A stretch of 64,000 nucleotides of DNA from Tanypteryx hageni (lineage: Eukaryota > Arthropoda > Insecta > Odonata > Petaluridae): positions 16,803,516 through 16,867,515 of the forward strand of contig CM054114.1 of the NCBI GenBank assembly GCA_028673005.1, in the 5' to 3' direction. The stretch's first letter is position 1, and each line of letters begins with the position of its first letter. Below the pieces are notes generated by a model. The model made no database searches, had not been told where the DNA came from, and was given only the letters and a program-made list of their open reading frames with translations. The translations under genes were made by a program, and so were the position numbers. Below, in pieces: positions 21,771 to 31,830 of this stretch.

Positions 21771-21992
21771 TTAAATTTTTCTTTACAATTATTTTCCAAA
21801 GAGGACATAAATAAAATTTCGAGGCATAAGGAGAATACTCCATAGTATTACAATAGCATGGAAACAAGAAAGATGATTACAATGAAAAAGGCATAGGAAT
21901 TTAGACAGTGAGGTTACCTTCAATTTTCAATAATCGGATTTTGCTATGTTGAATAAAGGGAAAAAATTTAGACAAGCCAATCCGATCCTCAC
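21771..21992. other. Intron-like gap
   Basis: AT-rich, no feature beyond the flanking ones. Confidence 0.4.
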
Positions 21993-22121
21993 CCATAACT
22001 GCTGTAATCAGATTCGAGGGAAATGTGAGATGATGTTCCTTTGGACTTGACACCACCCATGCTGCTCCTCCTGTGGTTGGCCAATAATGTATCCACCATG
22101 TCTTCTGATGTGTCACTATCA
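21993..22121 (-). CDS. Internal exon (129 nt) of an unrecognised host gene
   Basis: On the minus strand a strong acceptor (ATTCTCTATCTTTCTAG, ending 22,122) opens the exon and TATGG|GTGAGG closes it at 21,993. With one leading base from the upstream exon it gives 42 full codons: DSDTSEDMVDTLLANHRRSS, then MGGVKSKGTSSHISLESDYS and a split Gly codon. The previous exon (22,797) ends in AG|, so the junction codon is AGT (Ser) and the acidic run continues smoothly as EEDESK-S-DSDTSED. Phase agreement, both splice sites and the Ser-rich, basic-patch composition support a real exon. Function unknown; a regulatory tail of a cytoskeletal or signalling protein would fit but is a guess. Confidence 0.6.
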
Positions 22122-22796
22122 CTAGAAAGATAGAGAATATACCTCGACTAAATATTTTCACAAACCATTAAACTATGGAAGCATTTTTTTATATTTCTTC
22201 ATAGAAGTTTAGCACACCATTTCTAAAATTACATTTATTACAGTTAGCAAATAGAACCAACAGTTCATTACAATCTCAGTACAAAAATACCTCGAGAAAT
22301 TTTTTTAAATAATAGACAAAAATCACATACCAATCATGCTACAATCAAGAGATTTAAATTTCTTTGATGAAGATAGTTTTCAAGAGCAATATAATGTGTA
22401 ATTAACTATATGTCACTGAAATATCTTCCAAATTACATTAAAACAAATGCATGGAAGCAATAAACTGAAATTAAAATTCTTTCCAAAGTAAAATAAACAT
22501 AGTTCCTTATTTTACACATGCTGATCGTCATCATAAAATATTCCATAGAGAATAATCTCTATATGCTAAATAATGGAAATATTATTCGAAACTTCTTAGG
22601 TAGCCAAATTTATATTAACTTAAATACTTATTGGACCCTTAAATATCTCTCAACGTACTGCCACCTCTTGCACACAATATAATATCACATAGCATGATGC
22701 TACATGTTAATATGAACAAGATAAAAAGGTTTCTTGTAATTTAATCCAAGCACAAAACATCAAACAAATAAACTGACAACAAATTGCATTACTCAC
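22122..22796. other. Intron of the minus-strand gene (inferred)
   Basis: 675 bp between two phase-matched exons, AT-rich, starting GTGAGT and ending CTAG in minus-strand sense. No repeat recognised. Confidence 0.45.
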
Positions 22797-23105
22797 CTCT
22801 TCGACTCATCCTCCTCCCCTCCACTGCTCCCGCTCCCCAGCTCTCCCCTCATGGCAGCCTGAAGGTCTCCCAGCCTCGCAAGTGCCGGATGTAAGTCAGC
22901 TGGCATTGTGGTCACTTCAGCCTCAGCCATCATGGCTCTCTGCTCTGCTTCTACCTTCCTCGCTCCAGCTTCTGCCTCCCGGGCAGCTGCAGTGGCAGCC
23001 TCTTCCCTTGCCTCCCTGGCTGCCCACTGCACGCAATGCAGTGATTCTTGTGCAGCCAGCTCACGCACCCTTGCTGCATTTGCCTTGTATGTTGCCTCCT
23101 TTAGA
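22797..23105 (-). CDS. Internal exon, Ala/Glu-rich coiled coil, unrecognised host gene
   Basis: GC-rich against AT-rich surroundings and closed by a consensus donor (AAGAG|GTGAGT at 22,797). The open frame extends to an ATG at 23,260, but composition changes near 23,105, where an acceptor-like CTAAAG precedes GAGGCAACATAC; I take that as a likely but weak exon start. The protein is a charged helix rich in A, E and R (EAREEAATAAAREAEAGARK then VEAEQRAMMAEAE), followed by PADLHPALARLGDLQAAMRG and an acidic Ser/Gly end (SGSSGGEEDESK). A coiled coil is likely. Joins in phase to the exon at 21,993-22,121. Confidence 0.55.
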
Positions 23106-23265
23106 CGTGTTAGAACAGCATTTACCACATGAAAGTCCTCAGGATTACATATTAACGAGTTATAGTTTCGGAGATAAAAATTCGAGAGTGCCCAATCTTT
23201 TGATACCGTTTCATACCTATTTTCCATAAAGAACGCTTTTGAAATCTCTGTGTATTCCATTTATG
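23106..23265 (-). repeat. Dispersed repeat copy, related to a block in the big inverted repeat
   Basis: Minus strand from ATG 23,260 (MEYTEISKAFFMENRYET ... FYLRNYNS) aligns at DNA and peptide level with 55,438-55,556 on + and its mirror at about 57,673-57,791 on - (MEYAEFSKIFFMGNAYKT ... FYFRNYKS), roughly 70% or more by eye. It abuts the coiled-coil exon without a stop, so part of it may be exonised. Confidence 0.55.
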
Positions 23266-23559
23266 GAGTATAATTTTCCATCTTGTTTTTCATTACGAGT
23301 CCAAACTCCATTCGTTTATGTATGCATGCTTTTACTCGTCATCATAGGTACAAACAACATAATAACTAAATCTAATAAAAACCATTATAGAAAGCTCGTA
23401 AGAGTACAAGCTTAGTTAATGGTGGAAAGTAATTGGTGTTTGCAGTTAAGTTTACTACTGGCCTTGCTAAATCCTAGTATTGTGCCCAAGGTCTATTGAA
23501 ATTTACGAGTCAGATCCGAGCATTCAAGAACAAGCCTTTAAAAATGCTTGTCTGAGGTA

Positions 23560-23640
23560 TCTTCAATAGCCACAACTAGGTTTGAAAAATCAGATGCGCA
23601 TTTTGGCTACAAAGCAGCCTTCATCAGTGGTAATTCACCA
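23560..23640 (-). other. Penelope-type terminal sequence with hammerhead-like core
   Basis: Minus strand 23,627-23,591 reads CTGATGA-A-GGCTGC-TTTG-TAGCC-AAAA-TGCGCA-TC. This has the order of a hammerhead ribozyme: CUGAUGA, stem II, GAAA (here AAAA, one change), a minimal self-complementary stem III, then UC. Phrases such as 'AAGGCTGCTTTGTAGCC AAAA TGCGCATCTGA' are common around Penelope-like elements. Stem I is not convincing. Penelope RT remnants lie on both sides (21.3 and 26.3 kb). Confidence 0.4.
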
Positions 23641-24997
23641 AAAATAGATGATATCTATTATATGGAATCAGACTTTTATATATAGAAATCAGAATGATTG
23701 TATTATTTTTATTTCAGTGGCTAATGCATATATATTTTATCTGCCAATTATATTGTAACAATTCCTTTTCCCGAAAGAATCTATTTTAAACCAAATAAGA
23801 GAATAAAAATAACGAAAAGAGAAAAAGATTGGGCATTTTTCGTATCTTGAAATCGATACGTTTTCCTTAATCCCTTTATTTTCTAGGCCTTTTCCACCTC
23901 GTTCACCCTCGGCACCTTATCTAATGAAATGTAATCACAAGGAAACAAGTTGAAGCCATATTTTTCCTCTGTTATCACACTTTTTGTGCCCCATTTCAAT
24001 CTCAGAAAATCTGAAACGTTGATAATACATCATTCATATAACATTTTATGATTTCGAGGTTGGGAATTGGATTATCAAAATATTTTTATCACCTTTTCCA
24101 ATTATTATTTTCTATTTTTCAGGTAATAGGTCCCAACAGTTTTTCAGGTCCTTTAAGATCATTCAGAAAGAATTGTTATCTCCATATCTATTACTTGTAC
24201 TCTAATGAAGTGATAATTAGATCAGTTTCAATATTACAAAGTGAGCTAGAAAAAATCCAATTATTATCATATTCGTAGCACCATTTGAGGTTATTATTTA
24301 CGTTCGCTTCGGTCAAATAAAAACTTATTTCGAAATTTAATTTCAATCTAGGAATGATGTACAAAAGTTCAATTTTCTTTGTAGTTAACGTGGGAATTGA
24401 CACGTATTCTATCAATGATACCGATAAAGAAAATCGTGGTTGTGTTCGTTGCCTCATGCAATCTAAAGAAACCAGTTTGGATTGTTTCTTCCTGAGCCTA
24501 TTTTCCAAAATTAGTGATTTTCAGTGACTCCATTAATTGCTTATGCCAATGAAACTCCCAACTCTGATTGCGTTAAACCACTGTTTCACAAACAATGTTT
24601 CTTTTATCCTTAAAATATATAACCTCATTTACTTAGATTCTGAACATAAAAATGCATCAACACAAACACAATTACAGACCCAGTAGCTGAAGATCTATTG
24701 GATAAGAGAATGCTACTTGTATCTCCAGTCATTCAGCCAATGAAGCTAGGTATATCAAACTAAAAACTTTCTTATGTAATCACGTTTGGAAAGTATAAAA
24801 CTGATTGATTCGTAAAAGTTGTCTGGTTTAATTAGCTATTTAATCCATTATATCATTTTGTACTGCAGGATATAAACTCATGGCAATGTGATAACTAACC
24901 TCAAAAGGCTCCATCATAATTCTCCGAACCAATGACCTGGTAGGGCATCTTCATCATCCCCCCCTCCATATTGCCTCACACTCCCCAATCCCTTCTC
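23641..24997. other. AT-rich, no gene seen
   Basis: Small open frames at 24,048-24,508 on both strands are unrecognisable. A donor-like GAG|GTTAGT (minus) occurs at about 24,907, with no open frame reaching it. Confidence 0.4.
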
Positions 24998-25423
24998 TCA
25001 CTCCCCTCTCTCCACTCCATCAAATTCCTCCTCTACCTCCAACTCCCACCACCCCCATCCCCGAAAAATCCTCCACACCCTCCTTCCCTCCACCCTCTCC
25101 ACACCCTGCACACCATCCACACCCTCCACCACACCCACAACCCCATCCACACCCTCCACATCATCCACATGCTCCACATCCTCCACACCCTCCACCACAT
25201 TCACATTCTCCACACCCTCCACACCAACCACCCCATCCACAACCTCCACATCCTCCACACCCTCCACATCTTCCACACCATCCACACCCTCCACATCGTC
25301 CACATCCACCACATCCTCCACACCCTCCTCATCCTCCACACCCTCCACACCCTCCACGTCCTTCACACCCTCCAACCCCTCCTCCTCTGCCACCTCCTCC
25401 CCAACCCTAGCTCTCTCCTGCAC
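24998..25423 (-). repeat. 9-bp coding-compatible minisatellite, possible acidic exon
   Basis: From about 25,060 to 25,390 the minus strand is a variable tandem array of GTGGAG(G/C)(A/G/T)T, reading Val-Glu/Asp-Gly/Asp/Val (VEGVEDVEGVEDVEVVDG). Because the unit is 9 bp, long frames stay open on both strands (His/Leu/Thr-rich on +), so openness is not evidence of coding. Yet the minus strand has a textbook acceptor at its start (GGCATTTATTTCAG|GTGCAGG, 25,424) and then VQERARVGEEVAEEEGLEGV. A phase-0 donor is possible at GAG|GTAGAG near 25,035. It could be an exon between 38.3 and 22.8 kb (inference). Confidence 0.7.
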
Positions 25424-26319
25424 CTGAAATAAATGCCAGAATAAATCAATTAAGGAATGAATTGCTAAATATTAACTTATTTTTAGATTCTGCAAAGCTC
25501 TATGAAAAATCAAAATTGTTAAACTAAATACTAATAAACATAACTCGGCACAATTCTCATTTCTTGTTCCTACTGTTCAGCCAGCAATGCTATATCAAAC
25601 TACACCCACTTGACGCCCTTAATTGGTGCCAGGAAAATCAGGCGCTAACTGAAACAGCGCTATTCGGAACACGTACATCCATAACAAATGAAGTTTTTAA
25701 TTCGTTCCTGAGATTCTGTTAATGGAAATGAAAATGGTAATATTTTACAAATAATACACCAATGTATTATTTGTTAACCATATTACGTAACGTATAATAG
25801 GTCATAATTTGCATTGGGATTATATTTAAATTGTACAATAAAACTTGAATATAAATGAAGATCATACTGCATTTTACGGAACTTATGTTGATCTCATGTG
25901 GGATATGAGCTTTAATGGGGTTAGAGCAGAATTTTCAAAGTATGAGCCGCAAAATGTTGAAAATGGGCCGCAAGGACCTTACCCACAAAACTTATAGTTC
26001 CTTGATGGGTAAAAGGTTATTACCAAATCAGTCGAATACCATCCTTACAAAATTTCCCACCCATTCCCGCTGTTAGAGCACTTGTCATTGTTCTACCCCT
26101 TTCTCAAAAACTGACCTACTGCAGCACCCTCGTGCAGCAAAGGAGCACCATCTGCTTCCTCACGAATTATTTTCCTGGAAAATGCAAAGCGTATTTTACG
26201 AAGTTTCATTCTCGATAAACTTATATCTGAGGATAAATTTTGTTGAAGTTATATTTCCGGAAACCAATCCTATTGTTAATTACAACTAATTCAAAATGGA
26301 GAAATCTCCCAATAACCAT
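25424..26319. other. AT-rich, possible hAT terminus at about 25,917
   Basis: GGGGTTAGAGCAGAATTTTC...GAGCCGCAAA...GGGCCGCAAGG at 25,917-25,977 resembles in inverse the end at about 29,097-29,158 (read leftward: CAGGGGTTTTGAAAC, TGCGGCCC). The pair could be the ends of an old hAT element; matching is loose. Confidence 0.35.
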
Positions 26320-27550
26320 AAAAATAATAAAAAGGAAAAACACACGCCGGTTGAGGAGAAATTACTCCACGCCAGGGACCTAGCACACGCTATCTCAGAC
26401 ACACTACGGGTTTATGGGAAACTACTCCATGACAGAGACTTTTTCTCACACACGCACAAAACATAAAATAATTTAGTGAGCACATGGAACACTTTGATGA
26501 CATCGATATTGACAATAACATGTCTGAAGAAACATTTACTAAACAAGAACCCAATCTCTTGAGCAAAGAATTTAACTTTTGTCTCCTTTACATAGAACCT
26601 TATTTAGATAATATTATAGGCATTGAATAATCCATTAAAAACCTTGATGATACTACCATAAATCACGTAAGAGCTGCTTGAACAATACAACTGGAATATA
26701 ATATAAAAAACAACACTACAAATCACCTTCCCAGTCCCGATTACAAACTCATCAAACTTTTAAAATTAAAAGACTTTTTATTTAAAAGCCGATAAAGGAA
26801 ATTCCGTTGGCATCGTGTCATGAATCAGCAAGATAATTTTGATAAAGTTGAACAATTATTTGAAAACGGACCTTATTCACTTCTCAACAGAAATTCTTTT
26901 AATCAAATGATTTTTTCTACCAAGGACACCATAAAAGAAAAAACTGCCTACAACTCAGAAGAGGTCTTACATTATAAGATTACGGTTTCAAATCCTACCA
27001 TTTCAATGTCACATTGTTTACCTTAAGTTCACAAACCCGGAATTTCGGAGACCTATTGCTTCATATATTGATTTCCACACTTATCTCCTTTATAAATGGA
27101 TAGTTGACGAATTTAAAAACCTGAAGATTCATTGACACTGCCAAAAATGTAATACTTAGTGATTCCCAAGCGTTAGATTCTTTTGATGTCACGTCTCTCT
27201 TTCCTAGCATCCCAATAAATACTACACTTAGTTTTCTCGCTTCCCCCGACATCCATTGAATAAATTAACTCTTCTAAATTCTGCAGGAGACAAATTTTTT
27301 CCTATTCTATAAAAACATTTACAAGCATCAGGATTGGGCAGCCATTGGGAATCAACTTTCACCTTTTGGCCAATTTATTCATGAACTTCTTTGAACAAAA
27401 ACACAATTAGTTTCCAATAGGAACCCAGAGAGTGTGACTGCAGGAGTGATAGGCCCCTGGCGCAGTGTAATTTCCCTTAAACCGGCGTTGAGCAGTCCCT
27501 TTTTACTATTTTTATGGTTATTAGGAGGTTTCTCCATTTTTCATTACTAC
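26320..27550 (+). pseudogene. Penelope-like element remnant, RT N-terminal half
   Basis: Conserved Penelope RT blocks appear in order but in different frames: DKGNS (about 26,793), NFDKVEQLFENGPYSLLNRN (26,835-26,895), KVHKPG-like VHKPGIS (27,029), LSDSQALDSFDVTSLFPSIP (27,158-27,217) with the first catalytic Asp block, and GQPLGINFHLLANLFMNFFE (27,337-27,396). The YVDD block is missing. The following 27,430-27,545 (CCCCTGGCGCAGTGTAATTTCC, TTTTTATGGTTATTAGGAGG) recurs at 34,595-34,690, so it is probably non-coding sequence of the same family. Confidence 0.75.
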
Positions 27551-27917
27551 CAATCTTTACTGCTTCTCTTTTACCCAAAACTCCTGCATTGCCTTTCTTT
27601 AGTTACGACTGTAAGGTGAAAGTCTTAAAATCAATTTTTTGGGATGTCATCAAACTAATACCATAGTAAGATTACTCGAGTGAAAAGAGAAAGGAAAGTG
27701 ATTTGTCAGTATATTTCTTTCCTTTGATGACAAGAATGGAAAACTATCTGAAATCCATGTAATAATTCTTTATATTCTACCATATTTGCCAGATGATTTT
27801 TGCCATCATGTAATTTCCAACTCTACTTTGCAATAAGATAAACAGGATTTTTATTTTACTGGCGTAATTTATAACTCATTTTCGAATAGCGTTGTATAAA
27901 TACTGTTTCGATTAATA

Positions 27918-27918
<1 letters not shown>

Positions 27919-27972
<54 letters not shown>
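27919..27972. repeat. (TA)n microsatellite
   Basis: About 53 bp of uninterrupted TA dinucleotides. Confidence 0.95.
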
Positions 27973-27976
<4 letters not shown>

Positions 27977-29683
27977 ACCATAAGGAGTATTTTATTATAC
28001 AGAGTAGCTATCGATCATTTCAATCTGCCTAGTAATATCAAGGCATTGAAAGAAATGTCTTGCATATTTGTGCGCTTCAGCTTTAAAATAATTTATTGGC
28101 GTAAATAGTGTGGAAATAAGGCAGTAAAATAGTTTTTAATTAATATCTAATGAGTTCCAAATAAAATCAGCGGAAATTCTATTTGGAAAAGGAACTAATT
28201 ATTTAGTTTTTCTGTTATTAAATTGCGCTCGCTTCTTGGATGATTCCATTTTCCAGTTTAATTATATTGTATTGTATGACATGCTGATTAATTTCTAGAC
28301 TGGTTTCCAAAGGATTTGTTATACCTAAAACTTTAAAATATCTTAAAATTGTGATATCGGAGCGAGATTTGTACTGTTCTAAGGGGAAAAGAATGTAAAT
28401 TCTAATTCTTATCACAGAAATTTGGTAATTGATCATATTTTCTCGAAAGTCTACTAAAACGTACCGCTTTTGCATTTTAAATCGCATTTTATCGGATTGT
28501 TGCCATGGAGACGACTATTACCGAACTCGGCTTGAGCATAGACGAGTGAACAAATGGATTATTTTCTTTTCCGCTCGACTACCATTCAGCAATGGACACT
28601 TAATCCATACATGTTAGAGTATAAACAGTAGCGTTAATTACATTTGTTTATTTAAAATAATACATGCAAAATACTACTATAATGTCAGAAAGAGATTTTG
28701 ACATTGCTTTTAGTATTTTAAACCTGATAATATTCTATTAATTTGTTTTTGCAATTTTTCTCTATCATTGATAAACTATGAATTGCAAATGGTATTTATG
28801 CCATGGGAATTCCTTGGAATGACTAACACATAGTGAAACATTTCCTGCCATTATAAGTAATCAATTAGGGATGTAAACTTTGGAAAACCAGCCTGCATTG
28901 GTCCTGGTTGGGACATCTTGTTAAGATGTAAATTCAGCTCTGTATTTCTGGTTTAAAAGCAGCGCATATATATTCTATGTGTGAAATGTTACTTTTGTAC
29001 TCTATGTACGAAAGATTTAATTAATTTACGCTATTTTCTGTCGCAGGTTAACTAATTATTAATTTATATGTAGCAATTTATGAATACAAATTTTTGTGGG
29101 CCGCAACATATATGTTCATATTTTACAGGGCCGCAGAGAAAAAAGTTTCAAAACCCCTGTGGTCTTGATAAATAAAAGAACGAGGAATGAGACCAAATAC
29201 AGGAAGAATTCAAATATCTTGGTATTGCATTAAAAAAAACTGAACAACCGAATAGGGAGCAATAAACAAAAAATACAAAGCACGAAAGGAATGCAAACAT
29301 ATTTTAATTTAATGAGCGAAATGCTGGGACGAAGGCATGTGTCCTGAAATTAAACATTTAATTTAACCTCAAGAGTTTAGATTTTCCCCTTTTTCTTCTC
29401 TGACTGCCGGTTATCAGTCATTATCTATTTTATTTAAAGGGAAAATATATTTTAAATAAAGTTCACTCTATATTTTGACCTACATAAACAGCGACAAGTG
29501 CACACAGAACCAACCATCAAGCAACTGTAAATACTGATGTCTTGTGTGTTGTAAATGCTCAGTGGACATCACATATTACACCAGAAATTTTGAAGACTGT
29601 TAATATGGAATGCGCGAGCGCAATTCAGATAAAGTTATTAAATTATTTAGTTAAAAGTCCCGGGATGTTGTTATTCGAAAATG
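27973..29683. other. AT-rich, no gene seen
   Basis: Nothing supportable except the possible hAT terminus near 29,097-29,158 noted at 25,917. Confidence 0.4.
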
Positions 29684-29828
29684 TCGCATACTAGCTCAGT
29701 CCCGCGGTTGTTAGAGGCCCATGGTAACTCTGTCCCACGCACAGGCACTAGATTCATGGAATGAGACGTTTCGCCGCGAGATACGGTTCGCCGCCGTCGT
29801 TAATGAATTTTTAGTGTAATGGAAAGAA

Positions 29829-31760
29829 TAGGCTGAATCGATTTCAAGGAAATTTGATGTATAGAATCTTCACATAAATACAGTAGGTGTTTGGATTTTG
29901 TGCCTAAACTATCCAGCAGAAGTGTATATTGCAACTTGAAACATTTGTTTTCATGATTCCGGAATAGATTAGCCGAACCATTTTCAACTAAATTTGTTAA
30001 ATATAATCTTCTAAAAAATAGGTGAATAAGTGTTATATGAAGACGGCATCAAAGCAGCAGTGATGCCACTACTGCAAATTATTTTTTTTTGTTTTCATGA
30101 ATTTATTTAGGGCTGGTCAAACGGATGCCACAGAAATTTTGTATGAAGGAGGTGCGCAACACATTAAAATGAAATCAAGACGTGTTTTATAGATATAAAA
30201 TTCATGACTGCACATACAAGGAATAAAATTCTTTACGTTTTGCATAACTTTCAACGATATTTAATATTTATGGGATATAAATATATTCAAAACCATAGCG
30301 GCCATAACGGCATATTTGTTTCAGATCAGACATACGGGTGCGCCATAATAACAAATTAAACTCTTAATGACGGTATTGAACGGAATTGGATTCTACGCAT
30401 TCTCGTCCAAAGCCATGAATTTTATTAGTGCTTTTCGTCATTGCTGAAAAGCACTATTATCTAAGTGATGTCCGTCCGTCCGTACGCATATATCAGGGAA
30501 GAATCGGATAAATCGATTTCAAACAAATTTGGTACATAGAATACTGACATAAATTTATGACCAAAATAACATGTTTGGGCCAACTCGACTAATCAGGGGT
30601 GCCACAATTGCAAAGTTATACATTTCGGTAGTTATGAACTTGGATGGATTTAACTTAACCGATTACAAAAAATTTTTTTTAAAGAGGCATGCAACATAAT
30701 ATGACAAATAAATATTTTTGTATAGTTATAGAAAACAGGGCAGCCATAATACAAGGAACAAAATAATTTTCTTTTTAAAGGTTTTTGTGTTGAACTGTCT
30801 ACATCAATTTTAACCAAATTTAACATTTACAATAAAAACATATAAAAAACATGTTAGCGTATTAAACTGAATAAGCCAAACAGGAGAGTCACAATTACAA
30901 ATTAAACTCTTTCAATTATTAAGGATTTGGAAGTAATTGGCTAAAAGGATTTCAATTAATTTTTTATATAAGATGTTTACAATATAACATAACGAAATCA
31001 AGAAAATTAAAGAGGAGCTCAAGAGCATGGCAACAACAATAAAAGGTTAAATAATATTTTTACACGTATTTCTAGTGAATTGACTTCATGGATTTTAACA
31101 AATTATGGAATATATAATCTTCATATAAATAAATAACCAAAATATTATATTTCAACCATGTCGACTAAACAGGGATACCACAATATCAAGGTAAGATTTT
31201 TTCTGTAAGTATGAATTTGGAAGGTATTGGCTAAACGGATCTCAAAGAACTTTCGTTTGTATGTTATGGTATGTTGTAAAATCATATATATAAAGTTTAA
31301 TTGAAATCCATTCAGCCAAGTCCTGCCAAATCCTTAATTACAGAAAGTTTAATTTGTAATTGTGGCACCTGTTTGGCTGATTCGGTTTAAATATGCTAAT
31401 GTAGTTTTGTATATATGTGGATATTATAAATATTAAATTTGGTTTAAACTGATGCGGTCAGTTAAAGACAAATACGTGTAAAAGATTTTTTTATTCCTTG
31501 TATTGTGGCAGCCCTGCTCACTCTATCTATCCAAAAATCTTGATTTTGTTATTTGATGTTGCACGCCTCTTTAATACAGAATTTCGTTCAAATCGGTTTA
31601 GCCAATTCATTCGAAAGTTCGAATTACCCAAATGTTTAACTTTGCAATTGTGGCACCCATGCTTGGTCGATCCGGTCCAAATATGTCATTTTGGTCATGT
31701 ACTTATGTGAAAATTCTAGGTACCAAATTTGGTTGAAATCGGTGCCAGTTCTTTCCTGAT
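29829..31760. repeat. About 143-bp tandem units forming a two-type alternating array
   Basis: Using the conserved phrase 'TGGCTAAACGGATTTCAACCAAATTT' as marker, units start near 29,829, 29,968, 30,111, 30,503, 30,647, 30,793, 30,931, 31,077 and 31,220 (steps 138-146 bp), then in inverted orientation near 31,285, 31,436, 31,575 and 31,720. Type A units continue ATAAATAAATGACCAAAATA and GACTAAACAGGGGTGCCAC; type B units continue AAGAGGCATGCAACATAATATGAC. A and B alternate, so the true period is about 287 bp. The array extends left of the hairpin-bounded element. Confidence 0.75.
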
Positions 31761-31830
31761 ATACGCGCACGGACTGACGGACGGACAACCACGAAGATAA
31801 TAGTGCTTTTCAGCAGTGACGAAAAGCACT
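30427..31830. mobile_element. 1.4-kb foldback element with hairpin termini
   Basis: Each end is a 29-nt hairpin: AGTGCTTTTC-gtcattgct-GAAAAGCACT at 30,427-30,455 and AGTGCTTTTC-agcagtgac-GAAAAGCACT at 31,802-31,830. Beyond the hairpins the inverted match continues (CTATTATCT, GTCCGTCCGTC, ATATATCAGGxAAGAA, AAATTTGGTAC.TAGAAT). TA stands at both borders if the outermost A/T is counted as target. The interior consists of about 143-bp tandem units, direct on the left and inverted on the right of about 31,260. No coding capacity. Confidence 0.85.

Noticed and set aside
22882..23229. Plus-strand frames over the coiled-coil exon
   Set aside because: Leu/Pro-rich antisense shadow of an Ala/Glu-rich coding strand.
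24971..25432. 153-codon plus-strand His/Leu/Thr-rich frame
   Set aside because: Direct consequence of the 9-bp tandem array; no other coding sign.
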